From NCBI GenBank assembly GCA_020746105.1, contig CM036619.1, positions 73,707,635 to 73,771,634 on the forward strand: 64,000 nt of DNA, in the 5' to 3' direction. A model generated the notes under the pieces. That model saw only the letters and a program-made list of their open reading frames with translations. It had not been told where the DNA came from and made no database searches. Positions 14,756-26,080 of the stretch are shown one piece after another; the first letter of the stretch is position 1, and every line of letters begins with the position of its first letter. The translations under genes were made by a program, and so were the position numbers. Origin of the DNA: Trogon surrucura. Taxonomy: Eukaryota > Chordata > Aves > Trogoniformes > Trogonidae.

Positions 14756-14816
14756 ATCATAGAATCATAGAATCATAGAACGTTAGGGATTGGAAGGGAC
14801 CTCGAAAGATCATCTT
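14756..14816 (-). mobile_element. CR1 LINE 3'-terminal fragment
   Basis: Reads ATCATAGAATCATAGAATCATAGAA on the + strand in short units, i.e. three copies of the reverse-complemented CR1 tail, followed by a diverged GGGATTGGAAGGGACCTCGAAAGATCATCT. It is therefore the very end of a CR1 copy lying on the minus strand, with almost the entire body missing (extreme 5' truncation). Confidence 0.88.
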
Positions 14817-17800
14817 ATGTTTGGCTTTGACATTCTATCTCCAGCAGAAAAAGCAGAATGAGGCTAATAATAACACATTTTAAATAAAATGGTCTAAGTA
14901 CCATTTTAGAGTTAGGTGACAACCTCAGATCTCATCTGCTAGAGATCTTCACTGATCAGATAAATTAGGCAATTATATAAACAGAATGTGAAGGTAAGCA
15001 GAACCATTGGAGTCAGGAAAGTTGGCCTCTTCAGGGTTTAGGGAACAAAATCCCAACATTTTCTAGCAGTTGAGTTGATGCAAAATTTAATATATTTTTA
15101 TATCCCTTCTGCATCAAGCTACTACCTCTTATTTTCCATGTCACTGTCAGTGCTATTATCCAGAAATTCCAGTAGAATATTTGACAGAAAGGAATCTTAT
15201 TCTTATGCACTTAGAAAAAGACTTAAGCCTACACTTAAACATATGTATCATTTACTGCTTTGTGTATTAAGTTCATGTAGGTTTAGGCATCTTTGAATCA
15301 GTCTTTAGAATCTAGTGCCTCTTCAAAGCTAAAGTATGAAATTTTTCTTTATGTTAAATGCTATATTACTCTGCCAGTTCTAATACATTTACTCACTGAT
15401 GGAAAAAAAAGATTTAACAAGCAAAAGATATAATTGTTATAAAACTTGAAGACTATTTTATTTATCCATTAACTTTTAATAATTATTAAAGGGAAAAATC
15501 TCTGTGTGTATGTGCCTAAATATAAGAATGGCTGCACAATACTGGGGGATACTAAAAGTTCACTTTGTATCATGCATATGAGCTTCCTCTATTCTGTCTT
15601 TCCAGTTTCCCTTCTCCCCTTTGCCTTTTCTCTTTTGTCCTTCCTCTTCTCTTCTTTCAGTGTATTTTGCAGAGAAATATACGCAAAAGGAGGCAGTTAT
15701 GACGAGTCCTTCTAATAGCATCACTTTGATAAGAATTATCTGTCTCTATATTACAAGCAACTCGTCTCCACGTTTCTTTAAGTTCTACCAGGATTACTAA
15801 ACTACTCAACAGAACACTGTAAACATATGAGTACACGGTTTCAGCTAAATTTGTTTTACAGCCAAATTTGGTTTTAGCAATTAAGGACAAAAAACTTTTG
15901 GAAAAGAACAAGAGTAAATGTAAAAAATTACTAGGAGAAAAATAAATGAGATTATGCTTCCAGTGGTCAGCTTCTGGCATACCTGCACTTACTCATGCTC
16001 CCATAATGCAGGTGTGCTTTACTTACCTATCACTTGCTCTAAAAGAAGCAGGGATGATGGGATAAGGTTTTTTTTGTACTTGTCACTGGTCCAGCTGCCT
16101 CATTCATTTCATTCCTGAACTGCAGAAGTAAGAAAGCACTGTGGTATAATAAATCATAAAGATGATTCATGGAATAGCTCCAAGCCCAGATGCTATTCAG
16201 TTTTTGGCTGCTGAAATGACTTTGGTTCTGGGTAAAATTGGGATGCTTAGTTACATAGCAGACAAGTGTGAATGGTGAGTTTCAGCCTAATGGCTACAGC
16301 GAAGAGCAGGGCTAAGAGTAGGGCAAAATAGCAGATTTAATGGCATAATGCACCATTTTTCCAGTTGGGCAAATCCACTGTAAAATGAGAATTAAGCAAA
16401 AACTTACATATGATTTGGAACTCAAAAAGGGTTTGGTGACAGAATATGTAGGCTAGTGTCCAAATCTTGTCACAAGCTGGCCAGGCTGTGTTGTGATAAC
16501 AGGCTTACAGACACTGAAGGATGGTCACCTGCTGCCAGCGGATGGAGAGTTATCTTCCTTTTGCTTAACCTTGATCTTTTTTTATGGTGTTCAACATTAT
16601 CAGCTCAGCAATACTGCGGTCCCATTTGGGAGAGGTGTTGAATTTCCAGACACTAGATGATTTAAATTATCCACACAGAAACGCATTCACAAGTAATGAC
16701 AAGAAGTTCTATCTCTGTCACTAGGACCTGTGCTTTAGAACTCTCAGAAGCCTCTGTTCTCACACTAGCCCTTCCAACACCTTTGTGTGTCATTGAAAAA
16801 GCCAGTGATACTGCATGGGTTCTGGTGTGAACAGTCTAAGCATCACCTCTCCGTCATATTACTGCCAAAATTATTGATTGCTCAGGCAAGGTTGGTTCCA
16901 GGATGAAAAGCATCAAGCTGAATGTTAGGACAGTACTGAGTCCAAGAAGGATATAGTTCATGAGCCTAAAAAGGAGCTTCTTCAAAGAGGCAATTCCGTT
17001 AAGTGCTACTGTGAAGGATGGTGGGTTGAGGAGATACAAGAACGGACAACCACGAGAAATTTTGCGATGCTATCCAAAGCACACAGTTGTGGTTGTTTTT
17101 TTTTTTTTTCTCTAAACCTTTAGCACCTATTTCTTTGTGTTTTGGAAGGTCATACCTGTATTTGTCTATTTATGAAAAACTAATAAAAAAATCTTATGCA
17201 AAGAAGTACAGAGAATGAGAGAGAATCACATATGAGAAATATTATATCACTTAGTGAATAACTTACGTTCTGGTTGGTTTATATTTATCATTCAATACAA
17301 ATGAAGATAGGTCAAAATCAAGATGCAGTATTTAAACACCTGTACTTTATGAGTCACCTAATCAAATCCAGATTGTATGTTATTGCTGTACTGAAGATGA
17401 GAAAGTGAGTATTAACATTTTTTAGGCTTATCTGGAGAAATACAAATAAGTCAAAACATCTTAGACTCTTTTGTATTACTTTTATTTCTACATGCCTTTG
17501 CGATCTAAGGCACTATTTACTGTGTAGTTTTACACTGTATTGGTGAGAGAAAACCAATACAAAGACAGTCATGCCAATATCTAATTATCAGTTTAGGAAG
17601 AAAAAGAAATATGTGTGAATTAGAGGGCACCGATATGCTTTAACGTCTGTGAAAGCAAAATACAAGTAAAGGAAAAGTGAGACTCAGTTGTAACTTCTGG
17701 GAAATATCCTGCCACTAGCAATTTGTCCCCTTCTGCCCTGCATGGCTTACCTGGAGTAGGTCATGGTGGCCAGACTGGACTCCCACATCCCTGGGAACAG

Positions 17801-18147
17801 ACCCAGAAATTAACTACAAGTGGGAGAAGTTCCCCCCTCCTCCGACATGGTGGGGGATAAATCCCAGTTCCATTAAAGTGAAGTCATACACAGTTCATAC
17901 TGATTTCAGTGAAAGTTAGATTTTGAATACCTTTCAGGACTGGTTATATTTGTTTCGATCTTCTTATCTTCCTCAGTACAAGTGGATGAGACAAAGAGAG
18001 CCGGAACACCTTCCATTTTGTATCCTCATTCCTGAGTTTGTGCAAGCAGAGGCAAGCACCTCACTTCTCACATATTTGTATGAGGACTATGAAATAAGAT
18101 TCATTTTAAGTTATTACTGAGGGTGAAGCTAGAGTATTTTGTGAAGC

Positions 18148-18187
18148 TTTCCTTTTTTTTTCTTTCTTTTTTTTTTTTTCCCCCCCA
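18148..18187. repeat. pyrimidine (T/C) tract
   Basis: About 40 bases of T with scattered C, ending in a run of C. Simple low-complexity sequence. Confidence 0.85.
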
Positions 18188-21100
18188 CTAGGGACATTGT
18201 TTAACAACATGAAAACTGTGTTTCTTTTTGCAAATTTATATATTGTATGTACATATACACCTGTGTATGTACATACATTCTTCTTGTGTTAAAGAGTAAT
18301 GAAACCTCTGCATGGTGGTAGGGAGATCCAAGAGAGGATGAGGGAGGAGAAAAGAGTAAAAGAAATGACACCACGTTAGTGCCTTTGTATCTTAATAAAG
18401 GTGGTTATCTCTTGGACAAAATGTAATACACTGTAGAAATGAATCATGTCAAGATGGGACATGCCCATTTAAAAAAAAATGCAGTTATTTTTAGCTCTGA
18501 CACCAGCTATTCATTTTACAGCAAGTGTCTGGGCTCAGCTGAGCAAAGTAAGTTATAAAGACTTCCCTTTCTCAAGTTTTCAAAGGAACTTAAATAGGTG
18601 TATTACCTCCTCTTGCTGCTATCTGATTAGCCATGGAGCTGAGAAGCATGGGCAGTAACAGGCATAAAAATCAGACGAGGGAGACAGAAAGGTAAGAGCA
18701 CAGGGTTTCTCCTCAGCAAAACGAGTGGTGTGATAGTAGTGATAGCATTTCTTTGACATGTATCGAAAGCCAGTGGCATGGGGAAGGAAGAGGCTGGAAA
18801 CCAGCAAATGCCTCAATAATGCAGACAGAGGAAAAAAGAGGTGTTTTCTCAGTCTTAATGGCCTGTTTTACACAGTGCTTTACGGATGACAAAATGACCA
18901 CAACCTCCTCTGCAGTAAGGAGGGAGCGATGGCCTGATGCAACTGGGATGAACGGCTTCTTTCAGACACTAACGATGGGCACAGAGGGAGGTCAACGGGG
19001 TCAGCCCGAACTGGCGGGTGGGTGTGTGATGATGAGGCATGTCTGAGGTCAGGCCAGGAACATTGGTCAGGATCAGATCTTGTCCCCTCAGACATTGTAG
19101 TCTCTCTCTGACTGAGTTTTGTAGTATACTCTTGCAGTACACTCTTAAGGAGCTATTATTAAAACCACCAAACCTCAATTTCTAATCTCATAAAACTGAC
19201 TTTCAATGCAAGCTCTTAAGATCTGCAGACTACTTTGGTATTTTGTTACCCATGTTAGAGCAGAAAAAGGAAACTGCCAGTAAAACCTGTTGGAGTTTGA
19301 GCATTTGGGTTGGAACTGCACCAAATTGACTCAGTCTTTAGGGAAACTAAAATTACACAGACAAAATATATTCCTTCCCACATACATAACTGACTATTTT
19401 CCACTCAAAACGAAGACATAGTAACATGGCAAACTTATTTCCTGCTCAATAAACAGTTTAATGGTCATTCTCACTGGCAATTGGACATCATTCCTTATGT
19501 AGTATGAAATGGAAAAAAAAAGAAACCCAAAGCAAAACACAGTTTAAATAACTTTTAAATGCTTTTTAAAACTACTAAAAAGTTTATGTGTACCCTGTGT
19601 TCTGAAGAAAAGGTACCCTGATTTGCTAACAAGTTCTCACAAAGCACAGGATTTTGTTCTTCAAAAGCATGGAAGAAATATTAAAAAGTACAAACATTAA
19701 TTAGTTCTTTGTTTGTCCTGATTCCATCTTCTCTGACTGAGCAGGAGAAGGAGGAACAGACTCGCTTCATTTCATTGTGAACCTGATTCAGCAAAGCATT
19801 TGAGCACATAGTTGGGTCCAGAGAGATTTTAACTGCATGCCCAAAGCTGAGCATTTACTTAAGACCTTGTTCAAGCCAGCATGATCTGATTTCCAAGTAC
19901 CAATCCCATGCTGTTTTTCTCTGAGTTCGTAAGAAACTTGCATATTGCACAGAGGACAGAATAATATATCATCAGATGTTCCCCCTTTGTGCTAGATGGA
20001 CGTACAATAGTCAGAAATGCTTCCCAATTTAAGAGTCTATTTTTGTCTGTCTCATTTTTTTATACTGAATGTAAACTGTGTTCCTGTATAATCTGTTGGG
20101 TTTGTCTACAGGATCCTTGTTCTTAAAGCTAAAAAGGCCCTTCTACCTTAGGGATACTAAGATGAGTAGGAGAAAAAAAAAAGTGCATCCAGAGCTGGGA
20201 ATTTCTATGAAAGTAATCATTATGCCTGATTGATTCAGCACTTCCTTGATATAATTTAGGGCATACTAAAAAGATACAAGCAGAACATTATGTGCATATA
20301 ATTCAGATCAAAAATTGCAAGACCAGTACAGGACAATTTATGTAAATTTTACATCGTACTTTGAGTATGGATATATTACTCTATTTATTCTTGAACATTA
20401 TGCTCCCAACAGAGTGCATTCAGGGAGGGAATAAAGGGAGACAGAAAAATTTCCCATAGCACTTACTGGCAGAAGAAGCCAAGCTTCCACACATCCTGCT
20501 CAAAGTGAGTTCAAGGTAGGAAAGTAAAGAACAGAAGAATTTATCAAAAAGATTATCTTTCATTGAGATTTCTGCTCACTGGGAGACTCAGAAACCAGTT
20601 CCAGAGCTACTGGAGTGATGCTAAGCATTAAAGAAACAATAAACTACTATTAGAAAGACACACTGTCGTTCATCCACATAGAGTTCCCAGGCATGCAGCA
20701 GTCCCTTTGGGACAGCTGGGCTCTGCTGTGTGGAGCCCCCGGCTAGTGACCAGAGTAGACATGCAGCTTACATATTCTATGTGTATGATGGATCTGTGAG
20801 TTAGCTTGACTTCTGCCTACTCTTATCAATGTTCTGTATGTCCTGACATAATTAATCACATGAACATCCCTTAAATTCTTGTCTGGAGAGTAGATAAGAG
20901 ACCTATAAGGCACATTAGTTGAACATGAATAATTTTCACCGCAAATGACCGCGTTAACTCTTTCTATAAGATCCAAAGAGGCTGTGGAAGTAATCCAACA
21001 ATACCATAAAGATCGTTAAGAGCAAGAAAAATTAGAGGTAGACATTTGCTGCTTGTTTCTTCAAGCTGACTAATACAAATATCCATTGTCACTATCGACG

Positions 21101-22112
21101 CTCCTTTCCATTTCCACAAATCAGAAAATGGCCTGTCAGTAAACAGTGTGTATTGTGTGCTGCTGAGTATATAGTACTTATATCATACAAGTAACGCTGT
21201 GGTAAATATAGTCTCAAAGCTAAATTTCTTGGAATATAGTCACATATTTTGTTAGCAAGACTTTTTTCCTGAGGAGAGTTTCCCTAATTACCTCTTACCT
21301 GGTTAACTATGATCATCGTGTTTGAGAGACTCCTAGTCAATGAAGCACTTGATTCTTCCAATTCCTCTGTGAGGCAAGAAAGTACAATCTAAAGAATTAG
21401 TAGATGAATTTTGGATTTTTTTTTTTATAGCTGAACTCCAAATATCTGGTATAGAGGTGACATTGGAAACTCAATGATTCAAAATTATTTCTTTAACAAA
21501 GGAAATAAACATGTTAACCATGTGTTTGCACATTTAGGCATGTTGATAGTCTGGAGAAGCAACCCAGAAGTTAAACCCAGTCACATATTAACTTCATTGC
21601 TTGCTAGACTATACGCTGCTATAGTAGGTTTGAGATACCCAAGAGCAGGGCCAAATGTGGTTGAAGAATCAAAACTTCCCTTGGAAGCATTGTTTGCATT
21701 TGCTGAGCTGTTTTTGGGCAGAGTGCTGCAAAGCCAGCATTTAATTAAACTTGTTTGGACAAATAAAATACTTTGTGTCTTTTTACCCAGAGGTAAAGAT
21801 GAAGATTTTCACCCTCAGCAAGAGCTGACTTAATAAGAAGCATGCTTACTCTATATTTCTGGAGGCATTTCATCCTCCACTCAGGCACTTTCCTTTTCAC
21901 TTTATTCGTGTCACTGAAGAACTATTTAATGTCAGGGAGTTCAGCCAGAGATTCTGGAGCTAGGGAGAGATAGCTCAGACTCTTGCTGCAACTACAACTG
22001 TTTATAGGATCACTGCCACTGGTGCTTCAAGTTCCACAGCACTAAAAGCTTGGGCACTTGAATGCAAAGAGACTTTCACATTGCTACTCACAAAAGCTGT
22101 AGATTTCCCTCC

Positions 22113-22137
22113 TTTTTTTTTTTTTTTTTTTTCCCCC
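22113..22137. repeat. poly-T/poly-C tract
   Basis: Twenty T followed by five C, then AGAG. It resembles a polypyrimidine tract before an AG, but no matching exon could be shown. Confidence 0.85.
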
Positions 22138-24413
22138 AGAGCACCATAAATTGAATGACCTCAAAATCAACAGGTCCTATTGTAAAATCTGCGAAGAAGT
22201 AAATATTTAAATATTAAAGAACTCTGTTGAGTAAAGACCTAATTATGCATGGTCGAAACATATGTGCTGATGATTTGAAAGCTTGCAGCTCAAAGGTCAC
22301 TTTAACATCAACGGAGTATGATAATTGATGTTTTTAAACTTGACAGAAAATTACGTTCAGCAATAGGGCTGAATAGGAGAAAGACAATTCCTAGAATTTT
22401 ACAAAGCCATCTTTTTAATTTTCCACCTCACCCTTAGATTGTGATTCCCTGGAGTATCTACCTTAGGAAGTACAAAAATATCTATTATTTGTGCCATTTT
22501 TAGCAACACTCAGTGTTCATCACATCAAACAGTCTTTGTCTCTTCCTGCTGCCATTCTACAGGGGCCAGGCAAATGCTTTCTGACTCTTAGCCTGACTCA
22601 AACTGCAGATAAAGTTTACAACCATCAGGGATTAGGCAAACATTAGCCTTCACTTGCTTATGTGGCTGTCCTGATCCCTGATTCTGTCAAAACCAGTTTA
22701 ATAGCCTGACAGCTGGCTGGTTTTTTTCATTTACTTCGGCAGCCTGAGAACTGATTGCCTGTGTTGTGTGACAAAGACCAACAGCTTGTCCTGATACTTT
22801 TTTATGCAACAATGTCAAATACTCATTTTTAGGAACTTAATTCTAAACTTCAGTGCATTTGAAAGATGTCAGCCTCTTGTACTTCCCTGTAAGAAAAAAA
22901 AAAAAAACATAGCCAAAGAGCATTGAAAACAGATGCCAGAAATGCATATTTAGACAAGCCAACAAATTTAGTTATCCAATATATAGAAGGATTTTCACCA
23001 GCACAAGTGTTCTTGAAAACAAAATGCAATTACTTTTCTAGTGTATTCATGAGAGTCTGTTATTTTGCTACATCTTAGCGCTTGTCAGCCTCCATATGTT
23101 TATTTTGCTTATTTTTATTTCCTTTTTTAGTCTCTTGGGTACTTAACTGTAGGAGCTTTAAGTTGATGCTGAACATGTGTCTTTTGTTTTGAGAGCTCAC
23201 TGTTCACAAACACATATGAAAAACCTTTGTAGTCCAGTCTAAGGAACACATCACTACCTTCATTAAATAGTGTCCTTCAGAAATGCTGGCCTTTGCCAAC
23301 TACCTGATGAGTTTCAGCATCTCAACCCCCCACACGTAACAACAGCTTTTCTTCCCTGCTAGAGCACAGCTGCACAGTGCTTTGGATAGTCAGCAAGCTT
23401 CAGCAGCGCTTTGGGGGAAAACGCTTGCAGAAAGATAAGCAGCAGGTAGAAAGTGTAAGGCAGTCACTCATGACAAACCAATGAAGTTCAGTCTGTTTGT
23501 TAATGGTCAAGACAAGTGCCATGAATATGCCAGGAGGTAAAACAGAAGAATCACAAATACCCTTTGGAAAAATTATCCAAGATAAAGAACTGGAAAACAG
23601 TGATGGAGAAAGGGTCCTTAGCTTTGCTGCAGCTTATCACTTGGCCTATAGAAGGAACCTTAACACTCATGGAAACTTCATCCACCTGGTTAAGGCGTCA
23701 TTCTGCAAGCTGCAAAGATTTAGCTTTGAAGACCGCCAACCATAAGTTTTCTGAATGCCTCCCAGCCCACCTGCTGGCTGGCAATTAATGCTGAGAGAAC
23801 ATTGATAAAGTTGTCACATAGTAAGTCTATCAGAAATTTATAATACCCAACCATCATAAGTTAGAAGGTAATTTTAATCTTGATGAATATGTATTTGTTC
23901 TGATGGGGGAAATTTTGTCTGAAATTTACTGGTCAACTCTAAGGTTTAAATAAACAAGTGTTAAATCAGAAGTGTAAATTTATAAGAATTTAAAGTTGGC
24001 TTAAACAAGTTAGAACTGCCTCAGAAGATTATAGTTCAATTTAAATCAATATAGCAAGAAGTAAATGACTGTAGCCAAAAATACAGAGCCGTACCTTCAA
24101 GTGAAGATGAAACACCTCAAAACTGTAGCTCACCCTATGACTGAGCACATGCACCAGCTTTTTGTTTGTTTGCTTGTTTTTTACAAACTGTTTTTCATAA
24201 TTCAGTGTTTAAATTTTGGTAACTTGTATATCTGTATGGACACTGACTTTGAACGTTGGCCTGGTATTCCTAGAAAGTCAAAGCATTAACAGTAGGCTTA
24301 AGCTCTGTGAGAATTTATATTTTTATTAAATTGGAACACAAGCTATTTTAATGCTCTCATGTAAGTTCAAGAGCAGGTTAAATGAGTAGAATTAATTCAT
24401 GTCACCATATAGA

Positions 24414-24491
24414 GCTATGAGAGTGAGTTACACAAGACCTGCCATATTGGTAAGGCTATGAGAGTGAGTTACACGAGACCTGCCATACTGG
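24414..24491. repeat. 41-bp tandem duplication (1.9 copies)
   Basis: A unit starting GCTATGAGAGTGAGTTACAC occurs at 24414 and again at 24455, with two substitutions (ACACA/ACACG and CATAT/CATAC). The spacing is 41 bp. The high identity suggests a fairly recent local duplication. Confidence 0.9.
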
Positions 24492-24880
24492 ATAACAACA
24501 AAAATTCAGCTACCTCAGCAACCCATCTCTGATAGAAGCCAGTAGCAGCTGGGAAAAAGTAGAAGATGCCAGACACATGTACCGTAGTCCTTTCTCCGGT
24601 TATATATTCCCAGCTTTTGGTGGTCAGTAATTTGGGGACTTCCTGAGCAACAGGTTACATGCAGACAGGAAAATTTAATAGAAATGAATGGACCTGTTTT
24701 CCATCTAGTTATCTAATCCCTTGGAATCCCATTTATGCATCTAGTTTCCAAAGTCTGCTCATTAAATACGTTCTACCATTAGTGTGTTATTAAAAATACT
24801 TCTCTTTTTTACTTCAATTTAAATCTTTTGCCCAATAATTTTACTGGCTTTTCACAAGCACTTGTGCTGGAAGGAAGGGA

Positions 24881-24975
24881 AAATATTATATCTCTGTATG
24901 ATATATTATATCACATATAATATCATTATATCATATGTATCTCATTATATCGTATATAATATCTCTGTATGATAC
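24881..24975. repeat. AT-rich palindromic repeat block
   Basis: Made almost entirely of ATAT, ATTATATC and CATATAAT words, many self-complementary. The 14-mer ATCTCTGTATGATA is present twice, at 24890 and 24961, a 71-bp period. It could form hairpins or cruciforms. Confidence 0.75.
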
Positions 24976-25602
24976 GTCCTGCATATAGCTTATGATTTTG
25001 TAGGCCTATATTGTATCCGTCTTTCTTCTTTTCCAAGCTAAAAAAAATCACAGTTTATTGCATATTAATGAATGTCATTTCATATAGCTAAATATCCTCT
25101 CTTTCTTGATTTATTTGTTCTTTTCTAATTACTAAGAGGATGAGAACTACATAATGAGTTAGTAGACTCACCATGTATTTACCCATCAGAATCATATTCT
25201 ATTTCTGTGTTGTTCCTTTCCAAATAATTCCCAGTATAGTCTGGTTTGACCTTTCAACTGTCACTGATCCAATGAATTCAAGAACTTCTCCTCAACTGAA
25301 TCTAAGTTTATTTTTACATTTTCTTCTCTGTATTCAAGGCATTGAATACATTTCAGTCTGCCTTCAGAGACATGTACACAGCTTATATCCAGGGACAAAC
25401 ACAGATTTTACTCTGTAATTTTGGTACCAATAAATGAGTCTTCTAAACTTTTCTAAAGGTAAAATTTTCACTGGGATATAAAATATCAAATATGCTTATG
25501 GAAGAATTGAATTAATAAACTGTAAATTAGATCTATGTAAGAACTTTATTTAGAAGGTGCTAGGAATATATGCCCCAAACAGTGTGGAGCATGTGTAAGA
25601 GA

Positions 25603-26080
25603 ATACTTTGGGCTCAAAGGGACCTTTAAAGGTCATCTAGTCTAACTCCCCTTCAGTAAGCAGGGACATTTTCAACTAGGTCGGATTGACCTTCAATGTT
25701 TCCAGGGATAGGCATTTACCACCTCTCTGTGCACTGTTCCAGTGTTTCACTACCCTCATCATAACCTTTTTTTTCCTAATATCTAATCTAAATCTACCCT
25801 CTTTTAGTTTAAAAACATTACCCCTCATCCTATTGCTACACTCCTTGATAATGAGCCCCTCCCCTTCTTTCCTGTAGGCCCCCTTTAAGTACTGGCAGGC
25901 TGTTATGAGGTCTCCCTGGAGCCTTCTCTTCTCCAGGCTGAACAGCTTCAACTTTCTCAGCCTTCCTTCATAAGAGAGGTGCTCCAACCCTCTGATAATT
26001 TTTGTGGCTCTCCTCTGGACTTACTCCAACAGGTCCATGTCCTTCTTATGTTGAGGGCTCCAGAGCTGAACACAGTACAG
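25603..26080 (-). mobile_element. CR1 LINE fragment (ORF2 C-terminus and 3' UTR)
   Basis: A roughly 480-bp CR1 copy in reverse orientation. Its left end is the 3' UTR (GGGACCTTTAAAGGTCATCTAG with small changes). The minus strand still encodes a recognisable C-terminus of the CR1 reverse transcriptase protein over about 25676-25987, including FSLEKRRLQGDLI, QYLKGAY and KLKEGRFRLDIRKK. The right end breaks off at the equivalent of the 'LQWLSCVQL' upstream region near 26080. The tail octamers at the left end have been lost. It is 5'-truncated and not functional. Confidence 0.95.

Larger units (their letters stand above)
14817..25602. other. intergenic, AT-rich, no gene seen
   Basis: Long stretch without genes. 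Notable content: a 60-bp pyrimidine tract ending TTTCAG at 15600-15660; a T/C tract at 18148-18187; 20 T followed by CCCCCAG at 22113-22139; slightly GC-rich patches near 17700-17870, 18950-19080 and 20680-20760 with no family recognised; a 41-bp duplication at 24414-24491; and an AT palindrome-rich block at 24881-24975. Parts of 22240-22800 look like a conserved non-coding element (see findings). Confidence 0.55.
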
